A stretch of 64,000 bases of DNA from Pseudomonas resinovorans NBRC 106553 (GCF_000412695.1 NC_021499.1:1426001-1490000); one strand, 5' to 3'; counted from the first letter of the stretch, positions 18,235-27,427 are shown. Program-made: numbers and translations. The notes: generated from the sequence alone by a model not told the origin.

Positions 18235-19383
18235 ATGCCCCAAGCCTACATAGTCGACGCCCTGCGCACCCCCACCGGCCGGCGCAAGGGCGGCCTGAGC
18301 CAGATCCACGCCGCCGACCTCGGCGCCCACGTGCTGCGCGAACTGGTAGCGCGCAACGGTATTCCCGAGGAGGACTACGACGACGTGATCTTCGGCTGCG
18401 TCGACACCATCGGCCCGCTGGCCGGCGATATCGCCCGCACCTGCTGGCTGGCCGCCGGCCTGCACCAGGCCGTGCCCGGCACCACCATCGACCGCCAGTG
18501 CGGCTCCTCCCAGCAGGCGGTGCACTTCGCCGCCCAGGCCGTGATGAGCGGCACCCAGGACGTGGTGATCGCCGGCGGCGTGCAGACCATGACGCAGATC
18601 CCCATCTCCTCGGCCATGACCGCCGCCGAGCCCCTGGGCTTCAGCGATCCCTTCTCCGGCTCCGAGGGCTGGGTGAAGCGCTACGGCCGCGTGCCGCCCA
18701 CCCAGTTCCGCGCCGCGCAGATGATCGCCGAAAAGTGGCAGCTGTCCCGCGAGGCGCTCGAAGCCTACGCCCTGGAATCCCACCGCCGCGCCTTGCGGGC
18801 CATCGAGCAGGGCCGTTTCGCCCGGGAGATCGTGCCGCTCGCCGGCGTCGAACACGACGAAACCCCGCGCCAGACCAGCCTGGACAAGATGGCCGAACTG
18901 GAAACCCTGTTCGGCTGCGACCGAGTCACCGCCGCCGTGTCGAGCCAGACCTGCGATGGCGCCAGTGCCCTGCTGGTGGTTTCCGAGGCGGCGCTCAAGC
19001 GCTACGACCTCACGCCCCGCGCGCGCATCCAGCACATCAGCGTGCGCGCCGACGACCCGGTGTGGATGCTCACCGCGCCCATCCCGGCCACCGAATACGC
19101 CCTCAAGCGCGCCGGCATGAAGCTCGAAGACATCGACCGGGTGGAAATCAACGAAGCCTTCGCCTCCGTCGCCATGGCCTGGCTGAAAGAGACCGGCTAC
19201 CCCCATGAACGCACCAACGTCAACGGCGGCGCCATCGCCCTCGGCCACCCCCTGGGCGCCACCGGCACCCGCCTGATGTGCACGCTGCTCCACGAACTGG
19301 AACGCAGCGGCGGCCGCTTCGGCCTGCAGACCATGTGCGAAGGCGGCGGGCAGGCCAACGTAACCATCATCGAGCGGCTCTGA
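18235..19383 (+). CDS. thiolase, FadA6-like
   Basis: A 382-residue acetyl-CoA C-acyltransferase. The nucleophile Cys89 lies in DRQCGSSQQ, His338 in GHPLGATG and Cys368 in CEGGGQAN, so the thiolase catalytic set is complete. In steroid degraders FadA6 performs thiolysis of the C/D-ring derived beta-ketoacyl-CoA; the neighbours favour that over fatty-acid oxidation. The gene sits 158 bases after the acyl-CoA dehydrogenase pair across a palindromic element, so it may share the transcript or have its own promoter. Confidence 0.87.
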   Translation: MPQAYIVDALRTPTGRRKGGLSQIHAADLGAHVLRELVARNGIPEEDYDDVIFGCVDTIGPLAGDIARTCWLAAGLHQAVPGTTIDRQCGSSQQAVHFAAQAVMSGTQDVVIAGGVQTMTQIPISSAMTAAEPLGFSDPFSGSEGWVKRYGRVPPTQFRAAQMIAEKWQLSREALEAYALESHRRALRAIEQGRFAREIVPLAGVEHDETPRQTSLDKMAELETLFGCDRVTAAVSSQTCDGASALLVVSEAALKRYDLTPRARIQHISVRADDPVWMLTAPIPATEYALKRAGMKLEDIDRVEINEAFASVAMAWLKETGYPHERTNVNGGAIALGHPLGATGTRLMCTLLHELERSGGRFGLQTMCEGGGQANVTIIERL

Positions 19384-19387
19384 TCTT

Positions 19388-19552
19388 GTAGCCCGGATGC
19401 AATCCGGGAGCGGGCCCGACCATTGCCCCGGATTTCATCCGGGCTACGCAACTGGAAGACCCACTGCCAAAAGCTTTGACCTTATCCCCGGCCCCTCTCC
19501 CTGAAGAGGAGAGGGGAGCTCGTAGGATGGGTTGAGCGAAGCGATACCCATC
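19388..19552. repeat. mixed palindromic repeats (GTAGCCCGGAT and GGATGGGT types)
   Basis: A facing pair of GTAGCCCGGAT...ATCCGGGCTAC (19388-19448), a short CCCTCTCC...GGAGAGGGG hairpin near 19484-19515 and one GTAGGATGGGTTGAGCGAAG copy (19521-19552). They fill the gap between the thiolase and SDR genes. Confidence 0.75.
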
Positions 19553-19589
19553 AGAACCGTAGCCCATACGAATCACCGGAGAACTTCCC

Positions 19590-20465
19590 ATGCCAATCTG
19601 CCAATCCCGTTCCGTCATCATCACCGGCGCCGGCGGCGGGCTGGGTCGGGCTTATGCCCTGGCCTTCGCCGCCGAGGGCGCCCAGGTGCTGGTCAACGAC
19701 ATCAACCTGCCCGCCGCCGAAGCGGTGGTCGCCGAGATCCGCGCCAACGGCGGTACGGCCATCGCCAACAACGGCGACATCACCCACTACGCCGCCGCCG
19801 GCGAAATCGTGCGCCAGGCCATCGAAGCCTTCGGCGACCTGCATGTGCTGGTGAACAACGCCGGCATCTGCCGCGACCGCATGTTCGCCAGCCTCAGCGA
19901 AGCCGACTGGGACGCGGTGATGGCCGTGCACCTCAAGGGCCACTTCTGCCTCGCCAGCCATGCGGTCAAGCATTGGCGCGAGCAGGCCAAGGGCGGTGTG
20001 GCGGTGCGCGCGCGGATCATCAACACCAGCTCCGGCGCCGGCTTGCAGGGTTCCGTGGGGCAGTCCAACTACGCCGCCGCCAAGGGCGGCATCGCCGCGC
20101 TGACCCTGGTGCAGGCCGCCGAGCTCGCGCGCTACGGCATCACCGCCAACGCCCTGGCCCCGGCCGCGCGTACCGGCATGACCGAGGAGGTGTTCGCCGC
20201 GGTGATGAAGAAACCGGAAGACGGCTTCGACCACTTCGCCCCCGAGAACGTCGCGCCCCTGGTGGTCTGGCTCGGTTCCGAAGCGTCCCAGTCGGTCACG
20301 GGGCAGATGTTCGAAGTGGAGGGCGGCAAGCTCTCCATCGCCGATGGCTGGCGCCGTGGCCCCGGCTTCGACAAGGGCGCCCGTTACCAGCCCGGGGAAG
20401 TGGGCGAGGTGGTCGAGCGCCTGCTGGCCGACGCCGTGCCGGCGCAGAAGGTGTATGGCGCCTGA
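19590..20465 (+). CDS. short-chain dehydrogenase, 17beta-HSD4/hydroxyacyl-CoA type
   Basis: A 291-residue SDR with cofactor motif TGAGGGLG (13-20), NNAG, catalytic Ser in NTSSGAG and Tyr/Lys in SNYAAAKGG. The approximately 290-residue length with a C-terminal extension past the usual 250 resembles bacterial relatives of the dehydrogenase part of human HSD17B4. These act on hydroxyacyl-CoA or hydroxysteroids; Mycobacterium has such a gene (Rv3548c) beside echA20 and ipdAB. It is the last gene of steroid cluster 1, followed by 600 bases without an intact gene. Confidence 0.78.
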   Translation: MPICQSRSVIITGAGGGLGRAYALAFAAEGAQVLVNDINLPAAEAVVAEIRANGGTAIANNGDITHYAAAGEIVRQAIEAFGDLHVLVNNAGICRDRMFASLSEADWDAVMAVHLKGHFCLASHAVKHWREQAKGGVAVRARIINTSSGAGLQGSVGQSNYAAAKGGIAALTLVQAAELARYGITANALAPAARTGMTEEVFAAVMKKPEDGFDHFAPENVAPLVVWLGSEASQSVTGQMFEVEGGKLSIADGWRRGPGFDKGARYQPGEVGEVVERLLADAVPAQKVYGA

Positions 20466-20678
20466 CGCCATCCGGGCTAGGAGCTAGAGAGACGGAGCAC
20501 CGGGGCGGCCTGGCCCGGGCCGGGAGGGCACCGGGTCAGGCCGGAAAGCCTTTGTGGAAACCGGCCGGAAATTGTCCTTCGACAACGCCGGTGCCGGCCT
20601 GGCAAAGGATGCGCCGTAGGTTGCCGCGGCGTCCTTTCAGCAAGGGTGGAACAGCCGCAGGCGGACGCCCACGATCAG
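20466..20678. other. non-coding stretch
   Basis: GC-rich sequence after the SDR with several GGCC/CCGG-rich partial inversions (for example GGCCTGGCCCGGGCC near 20505). No gene, RNA or mobile-element end was recognised. One of these hairpins could end the SDR transcript. Confidence 0.4.
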
Positions 20679-20939
20679 CTACTGCTCATCCGCGAAGATT
20701 TTCACGAGCCTGGCCACCGTCGCTCCGCCCGAGAAGCCGACGTGCCCAACAGGAATGTCGCCCCCTGTCGCCTCGATGACCTTCCCCACCCAGATCGCCT
20801 CGAAGCCACCACAAAGCTCAATGAACTGAACGTCCTCCCGGACGAGCTCAACGGCCAACCCTACCCGAGACGACGAGCCAGCCTGCGGATGCGAGTCCGT
20901 CTCAAAATTTTTGCTGCAAAAGTTGCGCGTCCGAGCCGC
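20679..20939 (-). pseudogene. relic of a small DUF6506-like gene, no start codon
   Basis: The minus strand is open for 86 codons ending in a TAG at 20679-20681. The C-terminal 60 residues look like real protein: VELVREDVQFIELCGGF, then KVIEATGGDIPVGHVGF. This matches my memory of small bacterial proteins with an ELVxxGVQxIELCGGFG core (DUF6506). The upstream part is not protein-like, has no ATG or GTG, and meets a TAG at about 20940, so the first half of the gene is missing. The fragment lies between the steroid cluster and the first FadL gene. Confidence 0.5.
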
Positions 20940-21079
20940 CTAACTAGGCTTCTCCTTGTCATGGCCGGTCTGGACGCACCGCCGCACGGCAGTTGCCATT
21001 CGCAGCACTGCACGGGGTAGCACGCGGGTTTCCAGGTACCGGGAGTGCCGTGGCCACCACTCTCGTCAGGGGATCGTCC

Positions 21080-22381
21080 ATGAGAACGTTCGGCACTCGC
21101 ACCACGCGCTATGTCCACGCTGCGGTACTTGCATCCGGCCTGGGCCTGCTCGGCAGCCAGGCGCACGCCGGCGGCGTCCTGATCTACGAGGCCGGCCAGG
21201 AAAGCGCGGGCCTCGCCAACGCCGGCTCCGCCGCCCTGGCCAGCGACCCCAGCGTGCTCATGAGCAACCCCGCCGGCCTCACCGAACTGGCGGGGACGCA
21301 GATCAGCGCCAACGCCCAGGTGATCCTCGGCGATATCCGCTTCTCCCGCGACGCCAACAACCAGTTCGACGGCAACGAAGGCGGCAACGCCCTGGAATGG
21401 CTGCCCGGCGCCAGCCTGTTCGTCAGCCACCAGATCGACGAGCGCTCGGCCATCGGCTTCGGCATGTACGGCAACTTCGGCCTGGCGGTGGACTACGACG
21501 ACGACTGGGCCGGCCGCTATTTCACCCAGGAGGCCGCCATCATCGGCATCTCCCTGCAGCCGAACATCGCCTACAAGTTCACCGACCAGCTCTCGCTGGG
21601 CGTCGGCCCGCGCCTGGTGTACGGCTACTACCGCACCGAGGTGGCCATCAACAACAACCTGCTCGGCCTGCTCGACCGTCCGGACGGCCAACTGGAATAC
21701 AAGGACACCGATACCGGCGCCGGCGTCAATCTCGGCCTCCTGTACAAGCTCGACGAGCGCACCCAGGTCGGGCTCGCCTACACCAGCAAGGTGAAGCTGG
21801 AGTTCGAGGACAATCCGGACGTGCGCGATGTCAGCAACCCGATCATCAACGCGGCGCTGGGCCGGCTCGGCGTCGACTCCCTGGAACTGGACTTGAACGT
21901 GCCGCAGACCGTGCTGTTCAGCGTGGCCCACCAGCTCGACTCGCAGTGGAAGCTGCTGGGCAGCCTGGGCTGGCAGGACTGGAGCGAGTTCGGCGACGTC
22001 GGCGTGGAAGTGGACGCCAACGCCGGTGGCGTGGATAGGTCCGTGGACCGCAAGTACAAGGACACCTGGCACGCCTCCATCGGCGCCCAGTACCAGGTCA
22101 CCCGGCAACTGCGCTGGAACATGGGCGTGGGCTACGACAGCTCGGCGGTGGACGACGAAGACCGCACGGTGGACAACCCCATGGCCGAAACCTGGCGCCT
22201 GGCAACCGGGATCAACTATCAGGTGGACGAGGGGTTCGACGTGCATGTGGCCTACACCCTGGGGTGGCTCGGCGACATGGATGTGGAGCAGAGCAAGCGC
22301 CGCTCCGGCACCACCCTCTCGGGCAGCTACGACAACGCGGCCTTGCACATCATCGGCGGTGGCGCGACCTGGCGCTTCTAA
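21080..22381 (+). CDS. FadL/TodX-family outer-membrane transport protein (first copy)
   Basis: A 433-residue outer-membrane beta-barrel protein for hydrophobic compounds. It has a signal peptide (first ~30 residues, ending SQAHAGG). The FadL plug signature follows: AGLANAGSAALASDPSVLMSNPAGL, here quoted in pieces SAALASDPS and SNPAGL. Alternating beta strands end in an aromatic C-terminal Phe (ATWRF), the usual BAM signal. An AGGGGA site precedes ATG 21080; the frame upstream is not coding. It stands alone with the second copy 170 bases on, directly after the steroid genes, so uptake of sterols or aromatics is a reasonable guess. Confidence 0.85.
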   Translation: MRTFGTRTTRYVHAAVLASGLGLLGSQAHAGGVLIYEAGQESAGLANAGSAALASDPSVLMSNPAGLTELAGTQISANAQVILGDIRFSRDANNQFDGNEGGNALEWLPGASLFVSHQIDERSAIGFGMYGNFGLAVDYDDDWAGRYFTQEAAIIGISLQPNIAYKFTDQLSLGVGPRLVYGYYRTEVAINNNLLGLLDRPDGQLEYKDTDTGAGVNLGLLYKLDERTQVGLAYTSKVKLEFEDNPDVRDVSNPIINAALGRLGVDSLELDLNVPQTVLFSVAHQLDSQWKLLGSLGWQDWSEFGDVGVEVDANAGGVDRSVDRKYKDTWHASIGAQYQVTRQLRWNMGVGYDSSAVDDEDRTVDNPMAETWRLATGINYQVDEGFDVHVAYTLGWLGDMDVEQSKRRSGTTLSGSYDNAALHIIGGGATWRF

Positions 22382-22550
22382 ACCGTTCTGATCGGCCAGC
22401 CGAGCGGTGCCGGGCAGACGCTCCTTGAGCATCGACACGCATTGCTGGCGGTTGCCTCGACAAGTACGGCGCATGTCGACCTCTGGTTCAACATCGTCAC
22501 GCCTGTCGTCTTCGACTCGGGCCGTTTCTGTATTCTCCTGGGGGGATTCC

Positions 22551-23774
22551 ATGGCGGTTGCATCCTTGCGGCTGTTGTCCGGCGTGTTCGCCTGCCTGGG
22601 CGCCGCGCACGCGCTGGCCGGTTCGGCGGGCTTCGCCGGTATCGCAGCCAGCGCCGACAGCGCCGAGACCGCCAGCGACAACCCCGCCGGCATGGCCCGG
22701 CTGGACAAGCCCAGCAGCACCCTCAGCCTGATGCAGGCCACCGGCTTCGGCACCTTCGAAGTGGATGAAGGGCGGACCACCACCAGCGGCGGCGACCCGG
22801 ACAACGACCTCAACCCGGTGATGATTCCCCAGGCCTACTACGTGAGGCCGCTCAGCGACACCCTCCATGCCGGCATCTCGCTGACCATCCCTTCCGGGTT
22901 CGGCTCGGAGTACGGCTCCGACTGGGCCGGCCGCTACTACACCGACAGCTACTCGCTGGTGTACGTGGCCGTGACGCCGGCGCTGTCCTGGCGGATCAAC
23001 GAGCAGTGGTCGGTGGGGGCCTCGGTGGGCATCAACTACATCTCGTCGCAGTCGGAAGTGGCCATCAACACCCTGACGCCCGGCGCCGGCGATGGAAAGC
23101 TGGAGGCCGACCTCGACGGCGTGGGCACCAACTTCAGCCTGTCGCTGCTGTGGGAAATGACCGAGAAGACCCGCTTCGGCCTGGTCTACACGAGCGAATC
23201 GACCACCGATATCGACGGCGACCTCAAGTTCCGCAACACCGGCCCGGTGATCGGCGGGCTGCTGGAACGGGGCATCCTCCCCGACGACATCGAAGTGGAG
23301 CAGGTGATGCCCCAGCGCATCATCGGCGGTGTGTACCACGAACTGGACTCGGGGGCGTTCATCGTCGCCGACATCGCCTGGGTGGAGTTCTCGCAATTCG
23401 GCGCCAACTCCATCTCCCTGGACGGCGAAACCCTCCATGTGGAAGACAGCGGCTTCAACAACTTCTGGGCGGGCACCCTGGGCTACGGCTTCCCGGCCAA
23501 CGGCGGGCTGCGCTACACCCTCGACACCTTCTACGTGCAGGCCCCGGTGGACGATGGCAAGCGCAGCCTGGCCATGCCGCTGGACCGCATGTGGGGCGTG
23601 GGCGCCGGGGTGCAGGTGGAATACGCCAGCGGCAAGGCCATGGAGTTCAACCTGCACCTGGTGGACTTCGGCAAATCCCCCGTGGACACCGGCCCCTCCG
23701 CCGCGCGCGGCCGCGTGGTGGGCGAAACCGAGCACCCGTACGCGGTGATCGTTTCCGGGGCATACCACTTCTAG
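22551..23774 (+). CDS. FadL/TodX-family outer-membrane transport protein (second copy)
   Basis: A 407-residue protein with a signal peptide (about 23 residues, ending ALAGSAGF) and the FadL-type N-terminal plug (SADSAETASDNPAGMARLDK). Repeated amphipathic beta strands lead to a C-terminal Phe (VSGAYHF). It is clearly diverged from the first copy at 21080, so this is not a recent duplication. A CTGGGGGGA ribosome site precedes ATG 22551. The substrate is unknown. Both copies are followed by the palindromic repeat at 23825. Confidence 0.83.
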   Translation: MAVASLRLLSGVFACLGAAHALAGSAGFAGIAASADSAETASDNPAGMARLDKPSSTLSLMQATGFGTFEVDEGRTTTSGGDPDNDLNPVMIPQAYYVRPLSDTLHAGISLTIPSGFGSEYGSDWAGRYYTDSYSLVYVAVTPALSWRINEQWSVGASVGINYISSQSEVAINTLTPGAGDGKLEADLDGVGTNFSLSLLWEMTEKTRFGLVYTSESTTDIDGDLKFRNTGPVIGGLLERGILPDDIEVEQVMPQRIIGGVYHELDSGAFIVADIAWVEFSQFGANSISLDGETLHVEDSGFNNFWAGTLGYGFPANGGLRYTLDTFYVQAPVDDGKRSLAMPLDRMWGVGAGVQVEYASGKAMEFNLHLVDFGKSPVDTGPSAARGRVVGETEHPYAVIVSGAYHF

Positions 23775-23824
23775 ACTGCCGCGCACCTTGCGCGTCCCGC
23801 GAACAACCCCGCGCCGAGCTCATC

Positions 23825-23917
23825 CCAGCCTTGTGGGGGCGAATTCATTCGCCAAGGGCGGCGCAGCTGCCCCAGCGTACCCGGTTATCGCGAATGAATT
23901 CGCTCCTGCAAAAGCCC
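23825..23917. repeat. 93-bp repeat, left copy flanking rcnRA
   Basis: Contains facing GGGCGAATTCATTCGCC and GCGAATGAATTCGC elements. The same 93 bases recur at 25447-25539 with a single mismatch noticed (GGTTATC against GGTCATC). The two direct copies bracket the Ni/Co module. Confidence 0.85.
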
Positions 23918-23980
23918 GGTTTCCATATCCCCCCGGGGGGATAGGATGTGGCGGTCCATTTCCTTGCACGGGGTCTTGCG

Positions 23981-24269
23981 ATGAGCAAGCACGAACGCGG
24001 TCACCAGCACCAGAGTCATGGCGATATCGTCAAAAGGTTGAAGCGGGCGGAAGGCCATCTGCGCAGCATCATCGGCATGATCGAGGACGGTCGCGCCTGC
24101 GTGGACATCGCCCAGCAATTGCACGCGGTGGAAAAGGCCGTCTGCCAGGCCAAGCGCACCTTGATCCAGGACCATATCGACCATTGCCTGGAACACACCG
24201 TGGGGGGCGCTCACCAGTGGCGAGCGTGCCCCACTGGAAGAGTTCAAACAGATCACCAAGTACCTCTGA
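23981..24269 (+). pseudogene. DmeR/RcnR-type metal-sensing repressor, frameshifted near the C-terminus
   Basis: The N-terminal 75 residues are a CsoR/RcnR-family four-helix repressor: DIVKRLKRAEGHLRSIIGMI, Cys40 in GRACVDIAQQL, and His65 in QDHIDHCLEH as likely metal ligands. After HTVG the frame breaks at a run of six G (24202-24207). Reading without one G gives TSGERAPLEEFKQITKYL and a stop at 24267-24269, a normal family ending for a 95-residue protein. As written, the frame instead runs on into rcnA. Either a real +1 frameshift that ruins the last helix, or a homopolymer error. It lies 6 bases before rcnA. Confidence 0.8.
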
Positions 24270-24275
24270 CCCGCC

Positions 24276-25400
24276 ATGTCCAGCTTCGCCGAAATACTGC
24301 AACAGGGGCCGGCCCATGCCTGGCTCTATTTCCCGAGCGCCATCCTTCTGGGCGCCTTGCACGGGCTGGAGCCCGGCCACTCGAAGACCATGATGGCGGC
24401 TTTCATCGTCGCCGTTCGCGGCACCGTGAAGCAGGCGATCCTGCTGGGTTTGGCCGCGACCGTTTCGCATACCGCCGTGGTCTGGCTGGTCGCTCTGGGC
24501 GGCATGTACCTCGGGCAGAACCTCGACGCCGAGACCACCGAGCCGTATTTCCAGCTGGCATCTGCGGCGATCATCGTGGCCATTGCGCTGTGGATGCTCT
24601 GGCGCACCTTGCGCGGCGAGCAGATGTGGCGTTTCGAGCAGGACGAGGACCATCACCATCATGACGAAAGCCGGCGTATCGACACCGGCCATGGGCGAGT
24701 CGAGCTGTCGATTTTCGAACAAGGGGTGCCGCCGCGCTGGCGGCTGAATGTGCTCAGCGGTCACACCTGGGATGCCGGTGAGGTGACCTTGCAGACCACC
24801 CGAGCGAATGGACGCATGCGGCGTTTTGCGTTCGCGGATCGTGGCGGCTATCTGGAGTCCGTTGACGAGATTCCAGAGCCTCATGAGTTCGGCGTGCGCC
24901 TGAGCCTGGGGCACGGCAATCACTCCCACGATTACGACCTGGACTTCCGCGAGCATGAGCACGACCACAGCCATGCCGAGCTGGGCGGGCTGGAACTGTC
25001 ACTGGAGGGCTACCAGGACGCCCACGAGCGCGCCCATGCCAACGATATCCGCCAGCGTTTCGCCAATCGGAGCGTGACGACGGGGCAGATCATCCTGTTC
25101 GGCCTGACGGGCGGGCTGATCCCCTGTCCGGCGGCAATTACCGTGCTGCTGCTCTGCCTGCAGGTGAAGGAGGTCGCCCTCGGCGCCGTGCTGGTGCTGT
25201 GTTTCAGCATCGGCCTGGCCCTGACCCTGGTCAGCGTGGGCGCGGCGGCGGCCATCGGAGCCCGGCGGGCCTCCAATCGCTGGCCCTGGTTGGGGGCCGT
25301 GGCGCGTCGCGCGCCCTATCTGTCCAGCCTGCTGATCATCGGTGTGGGTATCTACGTCGGCCTCCATGGCTGGATGGGGCTGAGCGCCCAGCTCGGCTGA
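24276..25400 (+). CDS. rcnA: nickel/cobalt efflux permease, RcnA/NicO family
   Basis: Inner-membrane exporter of Ni(II)/Co(II), 374 residues. The family motif HGLEPGHSKTMM (about 29-40) is in the first helices. TM segments flank a long hydrophilic domain (about 120-255) rich in His and Asp/Glu (DHHHHD, HEHDHSHAE), which likely handles metal. FGLTGGLIPCPAAITVLL starts the C-terminal membrane half. The roughly 100-residue non-His part of the loop is an additional domain absent from E. coli RcnA. It is cotranscribed with the repressor just upstream. Confidence 0.9.
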   Translation: MSSFAEILQQGPAHAWLYFPSAILLGALHGLEPGHSKTMMAAFIVAVRGTVKQAILLGLAATVSHTAVVWLVALGGMYLGQNLDAETTEPYFQLASAAIIVAIALWMLWRTLRGEQMWRFEQDEDHHHHDESRRIDTGHGRVELSIFEQGVPPRWRLNVLSGHTWDAGEVTLQTTRANGRMRRFAFADRGGYLESVDEIPEPHEFGVRLSLGHGNHSHDYDLDFREHEHDHSHAELGGLELSLEGYQDAHERAHANDIRQRFANRSVTTGQIILFGLTGGLIPCPAAITVLLLCLQVKEVALGAVLVLCFSIGLALTLVSVGAAAAIGARRASNRWPWLGAVARRAPYLSSLLIIGVGIYVGLHGWMGLSAQLG

Positions 25401-25446
25401 ACCGGGGCGAGCTCTGCTAGCGAATAGTCCCCGCGCCGCGCTTATT

Positions 25447-25539
25447 CCAGCCTTGTGGGGGCGAATTCATTCGCCAAGGGCGGCGCAGCTGCCCCAGCGT
25501 ACCCGGTCATCGCGAATGAATTCGCTCCTGCAAAAGCCC
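25447..25539. repeat. 93-bp repeat, right copy flanking rcnRA
   Basis: Second copy of the element at 23825-23917, in the same orientation. Further palindromes follow it: GTAGCCCGGATTTCATCCGG (25547), GTAGGAGCGAGCTCTGCTCG (25592) and a CCCATCCTACG end near 25665. Together they fill the 318-base gap between rcnA and the convergent rhodanese gene; no gene is seen there. Confidence 0.85.
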
Positions 25540-25718
25540 TGGGCCGGTAGCCCGGATTTCATCCGGGCCACACCTGTGCGCAACTGACCGCCGTAGGAGC
25601 GAGCTCTGCTCGCGAACAACCCCGCGCCGAGCTCACCTTCGCCTGATGGGTTTCGTACCTCAACCCATCCTACGTGCTGAACCGGGGCGCGCGATGACCG
25701 TTCGGGCCGTCGTGGCGT

Positions 25719-26039
25719 CTACAGGCCCTGGGTGGGCCGGCCGGCGTCACGCCAACCGGAAAAGCCATCGACCAGGTAGCGCGCGTCGAGCCCCATGGCT
25801 TCGAGGGTGGCGGCGATGCCCTGGCTGATTTCGTGGCCATGGGCGCAATAGAGCACCACGGGCCTGTCCCGTGGTACGGAGTCCTTCCAGCGCAATACCG
25901 ACTCGGGGTCGAGCCAGTGCGCGTCAGCAATGACCGCCGCGTCAGCCGCACGCACCGCTTCGCGGCGTACATCCAGCAGCGTGAAGCTACGTCCTGCCGT
26001 TTGCCACTCCATCAGTTCACAGCTCGTGATTCGGTTCAT
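25719..26039 (-). CDS. rhodanese-like domain protein of the chr operon
   Basis: A single-domain rhodanese of 106 residues. The active-site loop is YCAHGHEISQG with a catalytic Cys, preceded by LLDVRREAVRAADAAVIADA. The start is ATG at 26039, ten bases after the chrA stop; an upstream in-frame start would overlap chrA. Sulfurtransferase-like domains accompany chromate genes in several proteobacteria. A role in thiol or sulfate-chromate stress handling is inferred, not shown. Last gene of chrB-chrA-rhodanese. Confidence 0.85.
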   Translation of the reverse strand: MNRITSCELMEWQTAGRSFTLLDVRREAVRAADAAVIADAHWLDPESVLRWKDSVPRDRPVVLYCAHGHEISQGIAATLEAMGLDARYLVDGFSGWRDAGRPTQGL

Positions 26040-26049
26040 CGCACACCTC

Positions 26050-27414
26050 TCAGGCACGCAACAGATGCACCGCCAGCCCAACAACGGCGCAGGCCAGCAG
26101 CACCTGGATGACACCCCGCTTGTAGCGGAACAGGGCAATCGCCGCTGCCACGGCGATCAGCGCCGACGGCCAGTCGAAGCGGCCGGCAAAGCCTGACGGC
26201 CAGAGCACGTGGTAGCCGAAGAACAGCGCCAGGTTGAGGATCACCCCCACCACCGCAGCCGTGATGGCGGTCAGCGGCGCCGTGAACCTCAGCTCGTTGT
26301 GGGTGGACTCCACCAGCGGCCCGCCCGCCAGGATGAACAGGAACGACGGCAGGAAGGTGAACCAGGTGACCAGGGCGGCCGCCACGGCGCCGGCGAGGAA
26401 GGCCTGGTCGGCACCGAACATGGGATGCACATAGCCGCCGACGAAACCCACGAAGGCGACGACCATGATCAGTGGCCCGGGGGTGGTTTCCCCCAGGGCC
26501 AGGCCGTCGATCATCTGCGTCGGCGTCAGCCAGCCGTAGTGGCCCACCGCGCCCTGGTAGACGTAGGGCAGCACCGCGTAGGCGCCACCGAAGGTCAGCA
26601 GTGCCGCCTTGGTGAAGAACCAGCCCATCTGGGTCAGGGTGCCTTGCCAACCGAAGACGGCCGTGAGCAGGCCCATCGGCAGCAACCAGAGCACCGCGCC
26701 GATGGCCATCAGTGTCAGCAAGCGGGACCCGCGAAAACGCGCATGCTCGGGCGTCGGCGTATCGTCATCGATCAGTGCCGGGCCGTAGCTGGCCTTGGCC
26801 GCGCCGTGGCCACCGCCAAGTGCGAACTTTTCCGGCGCCCAGCGGCCACCCATGTAGCCCACCAGACCGGCGCCCAGCACGATCAGCGGGAAGGGCAGGT
26901 TCAACGCGAAGATGGCCACGAAAGACGCCGCCGCGATCCCCCACAGCCAGTTGTTCTTCAGCGCCCGTGAGCCGATGCGATGGGCGGCCTGGACCACGAT
27001 GGCGGTCACGGCCGGCTTGATGCCATAGAACAGGCCGGCTACCACCGGCACCTCGCCGAACGCGATGTACACCCAGGACAGCGCGATCAGGATGAACAGC
27101 GACGGCAGTACGAAGAGCACGCCGGCAATGATGCCGCCCCAGGTGCGATGCATCAGCCAACCGATGTAGGTCGCGAGCTGCTGGGCCTCGGGGCCTGGCA
27201 ACAACATGCAGTAGTTCAAGGCATGGAGGAAGCGCCGCTCGCTGATCCAGCGCCTGCGCTCCACCAGCTCCTGGTGCATGATCGAAATCTGCCCGGCGGG
27301 CCCGCCGAAGCTGATGAAACCGAGCTTCAACCAGAACAGGAAGGCCTGGAACAAGCCCACGGGAGCGGTGCGGGTTTGCGACTGCTCGGCGGGCCGCACG
27401 GTGGTTTCATTCAT
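26050..27414 (-). CDS. chrA: chromate transporter ChrA
   Basis: Two-domain CHR-family inner-membrane chromate exporter, 454 residues. The N-terminal repeat carries KLGFISFGGPAGQISIMHQE and LPGPEAQQLATYIGWL. The C-terminal repeat carries FTKAALLTFGGAYAVLPYV and GLALGETTPGPLIMVVAFVG. Both FGG and GP(E/L) hallmarks are present. It sits 13 bases downstream of chrB and upstream of the rhodanese gene, so it is one operon on the minus strand. Confidence 0.93.
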   Translation of the reverse strand: MNETTVRPAEQSQTRTAPVGLFQAFLFWLKLGFISFGGPAGQISIMHQELVERRRWISERRFLHALNYCMLLPGPEAQQLATYIGWLMHRTWGGIIAGVLFVLPSLFILIALSWVYIAFGEVPVVAGLFYGIKPAVTAIVVQAAHRIGSRALKNNWLWGIAAASFVAIFALNLPFPLIVLGAGLVGYMGGRWAPEKFALGGGHGAAKASYGPALIDDDTPTPEHARFRGSRLLTLMAIGAVLWLLPMGLLTAVFGWQGTLTQMGWFFTKAALLTFGGAYAVLPYVYQGAVGHYGWLTPTQMIDGLALGETTPGPLIMVVAFVGFVGGYVHPMFGADQAFLAGAVAAALVTWFTFLPSFLFILAGGPLVESTHNELRFTAPLTAITAAVVGVILNLALFFGYHVLWPSGFAGRFDWPSALIAVAAAIALFRYKRGVIQVLLACAVVGLAVHLLRA

Positions 27415-27427
27415 CGTTCATCTCGTC

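Noticed and set aside
20646..21020. 124-codon plus-strand frame in the gap before the first FadL gene
   Set aside because: It is the antisense of the more protein-like relic on the minus strand and has no recognisable domain.
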